From: Candidatus Saccharimonadota bacterium
GTDB taxonomy: Bacteria; Patescibacteriota; Saccharimonadia; Saccharimonadales; Saccharimonadaceae
NCBI GenBank assembly: GCA_030528625.1
Contig: JAUMYN010000001.1
Location: 62,001 to 126,000 of the forward strand
DNA: 64,000 nucleotides
Direction: 5' to 3'
Positions 15,805 to 23,473 of this stretch are shown piece after piece (the stretch's first letter is position 1; the number at the start of each line of letters is the position of its first letter). Made by a program: the position numbers and the translations under genes. The notes beneath the pieces were generated by a model. The model was not told the origin of the DNA. It did no database searches and saw nothing but the letters and a program-made list of their open reading frames with translations.

Positions 15805-16187
15805 GCCAGCGGGGCTTTACTGCTGTTGAGTTGATGGTGACGCTGTTTGTGGCGGCATTTTTTGTGCTGAGCGGCCTACAGTTATATGGCGTGGTGATTG
15901 ATCGTATCGCCGAAACGCGGCGCCTGTCTGAGGCGAGTAGTGTAGCCTACGAAGTGCTGCGCAGTGCCAGTACCCTGCCAACTGGTGCGGCGGATATTGT
16001 CAATCGCTGCACGTCGCCGCATCGGGAGACCGTGGCGCGTCACGTACCGGCCCTGCCTGATGCAGAGATTACCGTTGTTCGTTGCCGGCCGTTTCGAGGC
16101 TCTTCTGTTATGGTGCAGGTACAGGTAATTGTCCGCTACGGTTCGCCAAAGAAGGAGGTTATTCATGCGACATACCGGCCAAAATAG
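15801..16187 (+). CDS. type IV pilin-like protein (pseudopilin 2)
   Basis: A 128-residue prepilin with leader MSQRG and mature N terminus FTAVELMVTLFVAAFFVLSG, keeping Glu5. It is short, with two Cys (NRCTSP, VVRCRP) that may form a disulfide. The start overlaps gene 1 by four bases and its end overlaps gene 3 by 23 bases. Likely a minor pilin that helps start assembly. Confidence 0.87.
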   Translation: MSQRGFTAVELMVTLFVAAFFVLSGLQLYGVVIDRIAETRRLSEASSVAYEVLRSASTLPTGAADIVNRCTSPHRETVARHVPALPDAEITVVRCRPFRGSSVMVQVQVIVRYGSPKKEVIHATYRPK

Positions 16188-16800
16188 GCAAACCGGATTT
16201 ACTCTGGTCGAGGTGCTGGTTGTCGCGCCGATGGCGATCATCATTATCGGCGTGCTGGTGGCAATGGTGGTGAACCTGACTGGTTCGGCTATGCGCTCGA
16301 CCGCCAAGGCGCAGCTGCAAAATGAGATCATTGGGGCGCTTGATCAGATAGAGCAGGATGTGCGCCTCAGTATGAAGATCGGCGATGCTGGCTCGCACGC
16401 GATCGATTTGGAGAATTTAGCAACTAACAAGAACCCCCTCAACCCCGATCGCCAATTGATTCGCGCCAATGACTGCGTGCCAGCCGCCAGCGGGCTGTTG
16501 CTGGATGATGCGATGCGCTACACGGTTCACTATCGGATTGACGGTGGTAAAAAGCTCGTGCGGGAACTGCGAGTAACTCACAAGCCTGGTTGTGCTGGTC
16601 GTGAGCATAATGTCTGGCAGCGTACCGTGACCGAGACGTTAGTACAAGGCTCTCAGGTGAAGCTAACGGTGACGCCTGCGACGTCGGGTGTCGGACACAC
16701 CAATATTATTCATGCGACGGTGTCAGCTGAACGCTGGGTGGCGGGCGAGAAGATAGAGGTCTCATCTAATATATACGTCAAGTCGTCAAATATTCGCTAA
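16165..16800 (+). CDS. type IV pilin-like protein (pseudopilin 3)
   Basis: A 211-residue prepilin. Leader MRHTGQNRQTG is followed by FTLVEVLVVAPMAIIIIGVL; Glu5 is present, but the helix carries an unusual Pro (VVAPMA). The C-terminal half has two Cys (ANDCVPA, KPGCAG). The start was set at ATG 16165, which has an AAGGAGG site eight bases upstream; the 16129 in-frame ATG has none. It closes the three-gene minor pilin operon. Confidence 0.85.
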   Translation: MRHTGQNRQTGFTLVEVLVVAPMAIIIIGVLVAMVVNLTGSAMRSTAKAQLQNEIIGALDQIEQDVRLSMKIGDAGSHAIDLENLATNKNPLNPDRQLIRANDCVPAASGLLLDDAMRYTVHYRIDGGKKLVRELRVTHKPGCAGREHNVWQRTVTETLVQGSQVKLTVTPATSGVGHTNIIHATVSAERWVAGEKIEVSSNIYVKSSNIR

Positions 16801-16805
16801 AATGC

Positions 16806-16834
16806 TTGTGCTTTCAAAAGACCTCTGCTACAAT
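16806..16834 (+). promoter_or_regulatory. promoter of the major pilin (leadered)
   Basis: -35 TTGTGC (16806-16811), 17-base spacer, extended -10 TGC-TACAAT (16829-16834). It gives a leader of about 39 bases with an AGGGGG ribosome site at 16863-16868, in contrast to the leaderless minor pilin operon. Confidence 0.7.
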
Positions 16835-16879
16835 CAGAATTGTTAACAACTTAACTAAACAATAGGGGGCAAATCAGAA

Positions 16880-17314
16880 ATGATTTCTTCAAACAAATCA
16901 AAGGGTTTTACGCTCGTTGAGCTCTTGATCGTGATTGTCGTTATCGCGATCTTGGCAGCAATCTCGATTGTTGCGTACAATGGCGTGACAAACAAGGCGC
17001 GTGACGATGAGCGTGCTTCAAATGCGCGTAACTTATTGAACGCGGCTGCGGCATACAACTCAGACAACGATAAGTGGCCTGAGCTTAGCGACCTTGCCGC
17101 TTTCGAAACCATTAAGCTACCGACCACTGTAACTGACGCTACAAAGGTGAACGCAACGGTTGATGCAGGTAAGGATACTTACAAGTATCGCCTATGCAAG
17201 GATAGTGGCTTTACGACAAATAAAGCAGAGGCTACTGGTGTTGAAGTTCAGTACCTGAAAGAAGCTGATCCGGATAAGGGCGTAAAGACTATTAAGACTG
17301 GCAAATGTTCATAG
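16880..17314 (+). CDS. major type IV pilin
   Basis: A 144-residue prepilin with leader MISSNKSKG and mature FTLVELLIVIVVIAILAAIS, the most canonical pilin helix of the cluster, followed by AYNGVTNKARDDERASNARNL. It is probably the major subunit: it has its own strong promoter, a ribosome binding site, and a strong terminator directly after. Its codons favour AAC/AAG and differ from the neighbouring minor pilins, as expected for high expression. Two Cys (RLCKDS, GKCS at the C terminus) suggest a closing disulfide. Confidence 0.9.
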   Translation: MISSNKSKGFTLVELLIVIVVIAILAAISIVAYNGVTNKARDDERASNARNLLNAAAAYNSDNDKWPELSDLAAFETIKLPTTVTDATKVNATVDAGKDTYKYRLCKDSGFTTNKAEATGVEVQYLKEADPDKGVKTIKTGKCS

Positions 17315-17331
17315 TTTGAAGTCTTACTTAT

Positions 17332-17361
17332 AAAAATCCCGGGGTTTCCCCGGGATTTTTT
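17332..17361. terminator. bidirectional terminator between pilin and glyA
   Basis: A 13-bp perfect stem, AAAAATCCCGGGG (17332-17344) with CCCCGGGATTTTT (17348-17360), three-base loop, flanked by A and T runs on the two sides. It serves both convergent genes. Confidence 0.92.
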
Positions 17362-17378
17362 ATGGTGTTTACCACGCA

Positions 17379-18650
17379 TTAGTACGGCAACGGGAATTGT
17401 TGTGCCAGTGCCTTGGTTTGTTCTCGTAAGGTTGCTTGGGTGGCTGGGTCGGTCGTTTGCAATGCCTGAATAATCAACTGGCCGACCTGTCGCGCCTCCG
17501 CTTCTTTCATGCCGCGGGTAGTAATTGCCGGGGTGCCCAAACGCAGTCCGCTCGGACGGAATGGCGGCAGGGTGTCGTTCGGGATAGCATTGGCATTGGC
17601 GGTGATGCCGCAGGCTTCCAGTCGCTCCTGCGCCTCCTTGCCGTCAATTCCCAGACTGTCGTGAATATCCGCCAGGATGAGGTGATTGCTGGTACCACCA
17701 GTAATGAGCGTGATGCCGCCTTTTTGTAGCTCGTCTGCCAGCGCCGCTGCATTGGCCACAATTTGCGCTGCATACTCACGAAACGCCGGCTGCAAGGCCT
17801 CGCCGAATGCCACTGCCTTGGCGGCGATGGTGTGCATATGTGGGCCGCCTTGGGTGCCGGGGAATACGGCACGGTCAATTAGTGTTGGAATATTTTCAAT
17901 AGTTTTTTCTGGCCGCTTCAGCGGATTTGACACGGTGCCGCGGCTCAAAATTAGGCCGCCCCGTGGGCCGCGCAAGGTCTTGTGTGTCGTCGTGGTGATG
18001 ACATGAAAGCCATGGTCAAACGGATTGGCCGCCACACCGCCGGCAATCAGCCCAGCAATATGCGACATATCGGCCACCATCAGCGCGCCGACCTCCCGTC
18101 CAATGGCGGCAAACTTGGCATAATCAAGCTCCCGCGGATAGGCCGAAAAGCCCGCCAAGATCAGCTTTGGTCGGTGTTGCAGCGCTAACGCTCGCAGCTC
18201 GTCATAATCAATCTCGCCAGTTGCTGCGTCCTTCATGCCGTAGCGCACAAAATTGTACTCGCGCGCACTGCGGGTCACTGGCGCACCGTGCGTCAAGTGC
18301 CCGCCATGATCCAGCGACATCGCCAGTACTGTGTCGCCCGGCTCCAGCCACGCATAATACACGGCTTCATTGGCCTGCGCGCCAGAATGCGGCTGAACAT
18401 TGGCGTGATCCGCCTTAAATAATTCCTTCGCCCGATCAATCGCCAGCTGCTCAACCTGGTCGGTATTGTCCTGGCCGCCATAATACCGTCGCCCCGGGTA
18501 GCCCTCGGAATATTTATTAGTAAACACACTCCCTAGCGCCATCAAGACGCTCGGCGAAACATAATTTTCACTCGGAATCAGCTCCAGCCCCTCTTGCTGC
18601 CGCGTTGTTTCTGCGGCGATCAAAGCCGCTACTGTCGAATCATCACTCAT
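17379..18650 (-). CDS. glyA: serine hydroxymethyltransferase
   Basis: A 423-residue PLP enzyme interconverting serine and glycine with tetrahydrofolate, the main one-carbon source. Motifs: LIPSENYVSPSVL, TNKYSEGYPGRRYYGG, and the PLP Lys in TTTTHKTLRGPRGG. Length is typical of bacterial GlyA. The mRNA has a short leader: TGC-TATAAT about 29 bases upstream and an ATAGGAGGT ribosome site before ATG 18650. With folD at 23.5 kb it supplies the window's folate chemistry. Confidence 0.96.
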   Translation of the reverse strand: MSDDSTVAALIAAETTRQQEGLELIPSENYVSPSVLMALGSVFTNKYSEGYPGRRYYGGQDNTDQVEQLAIDRAKELFKADHANVQPHSGAQANEAVYYAWLEPGDTVLAMSLDHGGHLTHGAPVTRSAREYNFVRYGMKDAATGEIDYDELRALALQHRPKLILAGFSAYPRELDYAKFAAIGREVGALMVADMSHIAGLIAGGVAANPFDHGFHVITTTTHKTLRGPRGGLILSRGTVSNPLKRPEKTIENIPTLIDRAVFPGTQGGPHMHTIAAKAVAFGEALQPAFREYAAQIVANAAALADELQKGGITLITGGTSNHLILADIHDSLGIDGKEAQERLEACGITANANAIPNDTLPPFRPSGLRLGTPAITTRGMKEAEARQVGQLIIQALQTTDPATQATLREQTKALAQQFPLPY

Positions 18651-18678
18651 ACTCTACCTCCTATACCCATTATAGCAC

Positions 18679-18707
18679 TTGTATTCATATATCATTCATG
18701 ATATATT
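18679..18707 (+). promoter_or_regulatory. promoter of the HTH-MurA fusion (leaderless)
   Basis: -35 TTGTAT (18679-18684), 17-base spacer, -10 TATATT (18702-18707) preceded by TGA, six bases to ATG 18714. The region overlaps the divergent glyA promoter, and the imperfect repeat ATATATCATTCATGATATAT across 18689-18707 could be an autoregulatory site for the HTH domain. Confidence 0.6.
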
Positions 18708-18713
18708 TTTGGT

Positions 18714-20237
18714 ATGAAAACCGAGCAATATCTGCAAAAAATTGGCGAGCTGGTGGCCGAAACCAGACAGCGCAAACAACTCACTCAGGCGCAACTGGCG
18801 GAGGCAATTGGTAGTTCGCAGAGCGCTATCAATCGTATTGAGAACGGGGGTCAAAATGTCAGTTTCGAGATGTTGGCCCGTATCAGCGAGGTGCTCAATA
18901 GCAATCTCGTGACGCTGAACACCTCGGGCAAGGTGAATTTTCGAGTGCAGGGCGGCAAGAAATTGTCTGGTGAGATACGCGTCAAGACCAGCAAAAATGC
19001 GGCGGTCGGTTTACTATGTGCTAGCTTGCTGAACAAAGGCAAGACCACGCTGCGTAAAGTGGCGCGCATCGAAGAGGTAAATCGCATCATTGAGGTGCTG
19101 AATTCAATCGGTGTCAAGACAAAGTGGCTGGAGGATAACGACCTTGAGATCACGCCGCCAAGTCGGCTGCGGCTGGAGGATATGGATATTGAGGCTGCCA
19201 AACGCACCCGCACAGTACTGATGTTTTTGGGGCCATTGCTGCATCAGTACGATGAATTTCGCCTGCCCTTTGCTGGCGGCTGCAATCTCGGCAAGCGCAC
19301 CGTTGAACCGCATCTGAGTGGACTAGCGGCCTTTGGGCTGCACGTCGAGGCGGCGAGTGATTACTATCAAGCGACCACCCAGCGCTGCTCTGGCGATCGA
19401 ACGATTTTGCTGACGGAACGCGGCGATACTGTTACTGAAAATGTCATCATGGCGGCAGCCCTATCGCCCGACAAGACAATCATCCGTAATGCTAGCCCGA
19501 ACTATATGGTGCAGGACGTTTGTTTCTTCCTGCAAAAACTGGGCGTTAGTATCAGCGGCATCGGTACGACCACTCTGGAAATCGTCGGTCGTCGGGAAAT
19601 CAACAAAAATCTAGACTACTATCCGAGTGAAGATCCGATTGAGGCGATGAGTTTTATTGCGGCGGCTGCGGTGACCGATTCGGAGATCACCGTTCGTCGG
19701 GCGCCGATTGAATTTTTGGAGATTGAGCTGGCGACGCTGGAGCAGATGGGGCTGCGCTATGAACTGAGCGACGAATATCTGGCGAATAATGGCCGGACGC
19801 GCCTGGTGGATATTCAGCTGAAGCATTCCCAGCTGCAGGCGGCCAAGGACAAACTACACGCCCTGCCATTTCCTGGCATCAACATGGATAATCTGCCGTT
19901 TTTGGGGTTGATTGCTACAGTGGCCGAGGGTCGAACACTGGTGCATGACTGGAGCTATGAAAATCGGGCGATTTACTTCACGGAACTCAGCAAGCTCAAC
20001 GCCCAGATTGAGCTGGTTGATCCGCACCGCGTGTACATCGCTGGCCCGACGCGCTGGAAGCCCGCTGACGTGGTGGCGCCGCCAGCCCTGCGGCCGTCGG
20101 TGGTGATTCTACTAGCTATGCTGGCAGCGCCTGGTGTGTCGATACTGCGCGATGTGTATTCTATCAATCGCGGCTACGAAGAGTTGGCCGAGCGGCTCAA
20201 TTCGCTGGGCGCATCTATCGAGGTGGTTGTCGAATAG
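18714..20237 (+). CDS. HTH (XRE) domain fused to MurA-like enolpyruvyl transferase
   Basis: A 507-residue two-domain protein. Residues 1-66 form a Cro/C1-type helix-turn-helix (TRQRKQLTQAQLAEAIG then SQSAINRIENGG). Residues about 72-507 form an EPSP-synthase-fold MurA, which transfers enolpyruvate from PEP to UDP-GlcNAc. The catalytic loop FAGGCNLGKRTVEPH keeps the PEP-attacking Cys (Cys190), and the N-terminal substrate Lys-Asn pair is in KTSKNAAVGL. MurA normally has no DNA-binding domain (about 420 residues), so this looks like an enzyme that may also sense flux and regulate its own or glyA transcription. That regulatory role is inference. Confidence 0.9.
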   Translation: MKTEQYLQKIGELVAETRQRKQLTQAQLAEAIGSSQSAINRIENGGQNVSFEMLARISEVLNSNLVTLNTSGKVNFRVQGGKKLSGEIRVKTSKNAAVGLLCASLLNKGKTTLRKVARIEEVNRIIEVLNSIGVKTKWLEDNDLEITPPSRLRLEDMDIEAAKRTRTVLMFLGPLLHQYDEFRLPFAGGCNLGKRTVEPHLSGLAAFGLHVEAASDYYQATTQRCSGDRTILLTERGDTVTENVIMAAALSPDKTIIRNASPNYMVQDVCFFLQKLGVSISGIGTTTLEIVGRREINKNLDYYPSEDPIEAMSFIAAAAVTDSEITVRRAPIEFLEIELATLEQMGLRYELSDEYLANNGRTRLVDIQLKHSQLQAAKDKLHALPFPGINMDNLPFLGLIATVAEGRTLVHDWSYENRAIYFTELSKLNAQIELVDPHRVYIAGPTRWKPADVVAPPALRPSVVILLAMLAAPGVSILRDVYSINRGYEELAERLNSLGASIEVVVE

Positions 20238-20258
20238 GTAATGTGCTTCGGCTGTCGG

Positions 20259-22022
20259 TTAGGGTTTGGCCGGTGGAAAAATAAACTTCAGATACTCCTT
20301 GAGCATCCGCGCACCAGAAATAATCGGCAGATAGGCCTTGAGTTGGCGTCGAATGGCTTGTTCAAGTAGCTGATCGTCACGATACATCAGCGCTGCTTTG
20401 TGCATGGTGGCGTACAGGGAATTCACCTCTGACTGATAGCCATTGCCAGACACCTCCAGGCAGGCGATCGGCTTTACGTCGGCTACGCCGCCATCGCTGG
20501 TGCTGATCAGCAGCTTCAGATTAGCAATATCCTTCTCCCAGGAGGTTCCGCAGGCCTCTAGGCCGATGATCGGCACATTGATAGCGATATCAGCACCGAT
20601 AGCCAGCGCTCGGCCCAGCTCCTCGTCGTAATCCTGGATATAATGGACGCGTTCGCGCAGCACTGGGTCATGGTCAACCAGCCGCAAAATGTCAAGCAGC
20701 CGTTGATACATCTGCGCATCCCCCTGATGCACCTTGCCAGCCAAGATATAGTGCGCGTTATGGTCAATCAGCAGCTGGCGCAGCACAGTCGGCTGCTCAA
20801 AGGGCAGATAGGGGCGCTTATAATTGGCAAATCGCCGCTTGAAATCAAACACCAGCACTTCGTCGGGCAGGGTAACAGGCTGGCCATATTGATCTTTGCG
20901 ATGAGCCAAAACCCTGGCGAGCTCCTGGCGGCCTGCTCGTTGCAGTGATCGAATGGTTGGGCTGGTCAGCGCCAGGAGTTTGGTTTCATAATCGTCGGTT
21001 GGCAGGCCAAATTTATCGATAATGCCCAGCCGCCGGTAGGTAGCCAGCGTGTCTGGCAGCACCCATGTCTCCAGGTCAATGCCGTTGGTGATGGCGTGGA
21101 ATTTGACGCGTTCATTATTGCGGTCACGAAAATTCGCCACCTGAGCGTGCAGCTTGGAAACGCCATTTTTCGCTTCGGTCAGTTCGATGGCGAGCATATT
21201 TGGACGCAGGCGCTCATGGCGGAATTGCTCGAGCAGCCAACAACGCACCGCTCGGCTTTTGATATTGGGCAGCACCAGCTTTTTGAACTGCGACACATGA
21301 AACTCCGGCTCGGCCGCCTGAAGCAAGGTGTGGTTGGTATAAAGCGTATGTTTGCGCACATAAACAATGGCCTCATATAGATTCATGCCGTTAGCGCACA
21401 GCTCATCCAGCCGCGCCAACGCCGCAAAAATGGTGGCTGTTTCGTTCAGCTGAATCACCGCTGGCTTCACCCCAACCAATTTCAGCGCCTTATAGCCGCC
21501 AAACCCCAGCGCCACTTCCTGGTAAAGGCGGTGATCGCCTGAACCCTCGCCCTCGTACAGCTGGCCGAAATTTGGCTCCGACATGGTGATAAACTGGGTT
21601 GACCCCAGTACCTTGCGGAACACGCTCAGGCTGGTATCGGGCTGATCAGTAGAACTCACTGTTACCTCGTCGATATACTCAAAGCCATGATCTTGCGGGC
21701 AGACCGGCTCAGAATACTCAGTTTGCGCCAGGCCTTCAATTTTCTGGTGTGATTCGCTGCGGTAAAACGGCGTCACCGCCACGAACGGCACTTCTAGCTG
21801 CTCGGCAACTCGGCGCGTATCGGCCGCCAGTACGCCCAGGCCGCCGCCGCCCTTGATGCCATTGGCCTTATCATAAATTTCCATCGTCCAATAGACATAG
21901 GGTCGCGACTCTGACAGCTGATGCGTCAGGCTGGAGCGATTGATCAATTCATAAAATTCGGAAGCGTCCTCGATGTCTTGCGGTTGGTACTTCGGTGGTT
22001 CGGTGTAACTATATGGATCCAT
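20259..22022 (-). CDS. glgP: alpha-glucan phosphorylase (GT35, short form)
   Basis: A 587-residue phosphorylase that would release glucose 1-phosphate from alpha-glucans using a PLP phosphate. Motifs: GGGGLGVLAADTRR near the N terminus, IQLNETATIFAAL, FDFKRRFANYKRPYL (phosphate-site region), and EACGTSWEKDIANLKLL with the PLP Lys, followed by TSDGGVADV. The length fits the short alpha-glucan family phosphorylases, not the long E. coli form (about 800). It starts at ATG 22022 with an AAAGGG site. Since no glycogen-synthesis genes are nearby, it may use imported or host-derived glucan. Confidence 0.88.
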   Translation of the reverse strand: MDPYSYTEPPKYQPQDIEDASEFYELINRSSLTHQLSESRPYVYWTMEIYDKANGIKGGGGLGVLAADTRRVAEQLEVPFVAVTPFYRSESHQKIEGLAQTEYSEPVCPQDHGFEYIDEVTVSSTDQPDTSLSVFRKVLGSTQFITMSEPNFGQLYEGEGSGDHRLYQEVALGFGGYKALKLVGVKPAVIQLNETATIFAALARLDELCANGMNLYEAIVYVRKHTLYTNHTLLQAAEPEFHVSQFKKLVLPNIKSRAVRCWLLEQFRHERLRPNMLAIELTEAKNGVSKLHAQVANFRDRNNERVKFHAITNGIDLETWVLPDTLATYRRLGIIDKFGLPTDDYETKLLALTSPTIRSLQRAGRQELARVLAHRKDQYGQPVTLPDEVLVFDFKRRFANYKRPYLPFEQPTVLRQLLIDHNAHYILAGKVHQGDAQMYQRLLDILRLVDHDPVLRERVHYIQDYDEELGRALAIGADIAINVPIIGLEACGTSWEKDIANLKLLISTSDGGVADVKPIACLEVSGNGYQSEVNSLYATMHKAALMYRDDQLLEQAIRRQLKAYLPIISGARMLKEYLKFIFPPAKP

Positions 22023-22057
22023 GATGCCCTTTGTGGATAAAACTTATCATAAAAAAA

Positions 22058-22132
22058 TGGTGCGGGCGGCGAGAATCGAACTCGCATCACTTGCTTGGAA
22101 GGCAGGTATATTAGCCATTATACGACGCCCGC
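22058..22132 (-). tRNA. tRNA-Gly(TCC)
   Basis: Acceptor GCGGGCG/CGCCCGC is perfect, anticodon loop CTTCCAA gives TCC, T loop TTCGATT, encoded CCA. The anticodon stem CCTGC/GCAAG has one C-A mismatch at 28-42. Confidence 0.93.
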
Positions 22133-22159
22133 GACTAGGACAATTGTACCAGAATGATG

Positions 22160-22165
22160 CTATAA
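22160..22165 (+). promoter_or_regulatory. extended -10 of tRNA-Arg(TCT)
   Basis: TGC-TATAAT, 13 bases before the tRNA. It may also drive the cupin gene downstream. Confidence 0.6.
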
Positions 22166-22178
22166 TGAAAATAGGCGT

Positions 22179-22255
22179 GCCCTGATAGCTCAGCTGGATA
22201 GAGCAGGAGACTTCTAAGCTCAAGGTCGTAGGTTCGAATCCTACTCGGGGCGCCA
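22179..22255 (+). tRNA. tRNA-Arg(TCT)
   Basis: Acceptor GCCCTGA/TCGGGGC, D arm GCTC/GAGC, anticodon loop CTTCTAA giving TCT, T stem GTAGG/CCTAC, discriminator G, encoded CCA. The anticodon stem GGAGA/GCTCA is weak: only three central pairs, with A31-G39 and G27-A43 mismatches. It decodes AGA and probably AGG. Confidence 0.9.
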
Positions 22256-22287
22256 TAAAACTGAAAACAGTAATAAAGGAGGGAATA

Positions 22288-22722
22288 ATGATACAAGACG
22301 ATCACGGCACGCAGCCATTTGTGGTGGACATTGAAGAGGCGACAGTTGTCAATGACACGTTTCGCACGGCTATCTGGACGGGCGAGCAGTTACAGATGAC
22401 AGTGATGAGTATTCCGGTTGGCGAGGAGATTGGCTTGGAGCTGCATGACGAGAATGATCAATTCTTGCGCATTGAGCAAGGCCAGGCACGAGTGCTGATG
22501 GGCGATAGTCCGGATAATTTGACGTTTGATGCACCGGCATCAGATGATTTTGGTATTTTCGTGCCGAAAGGGAAATGGCATAATATTATCAACACTGGCG
22601 ATGAGCCGCTGAAGCTGTATTCGATTTATGCGCCGTCGCATCATCCGTCTGGTACGGTACATGCCACAAAGGCGGAGGCCGATGAGGCTGAGGCCGCTGA
22701 ACACGCTGCGCAGCACGCGTAG
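22288..22722 (+). CDS. cupin-domain protein
   Basis: A 144-residue single-domain cupin. Motif 1 is IGLELHDENDQFLRIEQGQ, with a metal-type His and Glu, and motif 2 is FVPKGKWHNIINTGDEPLK, with the second His. The acidic, Ala-rich tail (KAEADEAEAAEHAAQHA) looks disordered. Similar short cupins bind a metal and act on small metabolites or as sensors; no substrate can be assigned. An AAGGAGGG ribosome site lies six bases before ATG 22288, and it is probably co-transcribed with the tRNA-Arg upstream. Confidence 0.85.
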   Translation: MIQDDHGTQPFVVDIEEATVVNDTFRTAIWTGEQLQMTVMSIPVGEEIGLELHDENDQFLRIEQGQARVLMGDSPDNLTFDAPASDDFGIFVPKGKWHNIINTGDEPLKLYSIYAPSHHPSGTVHATKAEADEAEAAEHAAQHA

Positions 22723-22736
22723 AGGGGCGCCAGAAG

Positions 22737-23090
22737 ATGGATGCCAACGGTAAGCCGCGCATGAGTCGCCAGTTGTTGCAGCGCTTGATGGACTGCGGTC
22801 AACCGCCGGCCGTCAAGGCGACTCAGGTTTCGGCGACACCCCAGGCTTTTCAGCAGCGACGCTGGCAAGAAGCGAATGGTAATCGTCAGCATGTAGGAAA
22901 TTATCGCCGCTCCAGCCTGGCCAACCAGTCATATATTCGTCGGCCGGGCGGCGAGATTTCTGCTGATAGGCGATCAGACACGGCCGGCGGGCAGCAGGGT
23001 GTCCTGCGTGAGCGCATCAATTCTGGAGTGAATCGTCCTTCGGCTGGCTTTCAGGAGCCGCCAAGCCGGGGGTGTAATCCCTTTGCTTAA
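22737..23090 (+). CDS. hypothetical basic Gln/Arg-rich protein (uncertain)
   Basis: A 117-residue open frame, the only sizeable one between the cupin (stop 22722) and the terminator at 23126. It is rich in Arg, Gln, Asn and Ser with no hydrophobic core, for example QQRRWQEANGNRQHVGNYRR, so it would be disordered and might bind nucleic acid. The ribosome site is poor (GCCAGAAG). A non-coding RNA in this stretch is a real alternative: I looked for RNase P and tmRNA signature motifs and found none. Confidence 0.35.
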   Translation: MDANGKPRMSRQLLQRLMDCGQPPAVKATQVSATPQAFQQRRWQEANGNRQHVGNYRRSSLANQSYIRRPGGEISADRRSDTAGGQQGVLRERINSGVNRPSAGFQEPPSRGCNPFA

Positions 23091-23125
23091 GGCCGTATGT
23101 CCTAGGTGGCGATAGAGCTAAAGAC

Positions 23126-23153
23126 AAAAACACCCGCCTTGTTATGAGGCGGG
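23126..23153 (-). terminator. terminator of the tRNA-His/tRNA-Lys unit
   Basis: A 7-bp stem CCCGCCT (23133-23139)/AGGCGGG (23147-23153) is followed on the minus strand by a TTTTT run (23130-23126). It ends minus-strand transcription from the two tRNAs. Confidence 0.75.
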
Positions 23154-23175
23154 CTGATTTCTATGATAGCGATTC

Positions 23176-23252
23176 TGGAGGGCCAGGAGGGGCTCGAACC
23201 CTCGACACCCTGCTTAAGAGGCAGGTGCTCTAACCAGCTGAGCTACTGGCCC
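23176..23252 (-). tRNA. tRNA-Lys(CTT)
   Basis: Acceptor GGGCCAG/CTGGCCC, anticodon stem CCTGC/GCAGG, loop CTCTTAA giving CTT, encoded CCA. The base before CCA (discriminator) reads U, whereas bacterial tRNA-Lys usually has A. It decodes AAG. Confidence 0.92.
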
Positions 23253-23321
23253 ATGTTGCTTTTTCCATTGTAGCACAATTAGCAGAAAAGTAAACTCCTC
23301 TGCGCTGCAATGAAAAGTGCT

Positions 23322-23399
23322 TGGGGCGAATGATGGGGCTCGAACCCACGGCCTCCGGAGCCACAATCCAGCGCTCTAACCAACTGAGCTACATCCGCC
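23322..23399 (-). tRNA. tRNA-His(GTG)
   Basis: Anticodon stem CTGGA/TCCGG, loop TTGTGGC giving GTG. The extra G-1 (complement of 23399) is encoded and pairs with C73, the His identity element, followed by encoded CCA. It is probably co-transcribed with tRNA-Lys. Confidence 0.94.
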
Positions 23400-23461
23400 A
23401 GATACCCAAGCCTCCCCGATTATATCACAGTCGCCCTCTGTACTCAAGGCGCTTGATTTGC

Positions 23462-23467
23462 TACAAT
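23462..23467 (+). promoter_or_regulatory. extended -10 of folD (leaderless GTG)
   Basis: TGC-TACAAT ends six bases before the GTG at 23474. Confidence 0.65.
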
Positions 23468-23473
23468 CAAACA

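Noticed and set aside
22641-22892. Open frame of 83 codons on the minus strand
   Set aside because: It overlaps the cupin gene antisense, has no ribosome site or promoter, and its composition is that of a shadow frame.
22737-23125. RNase P RNA or tmRNA
   Set aside because: The conserved P4 sequences (GAGGAAAGTC, ACAGAA) and the tmRNA tRNA-like ends are absent.
23321-23473. N-terminal extension of folD
   Set aside because: It runs through tRNA-His on the opposite strand and through the folD promoter.
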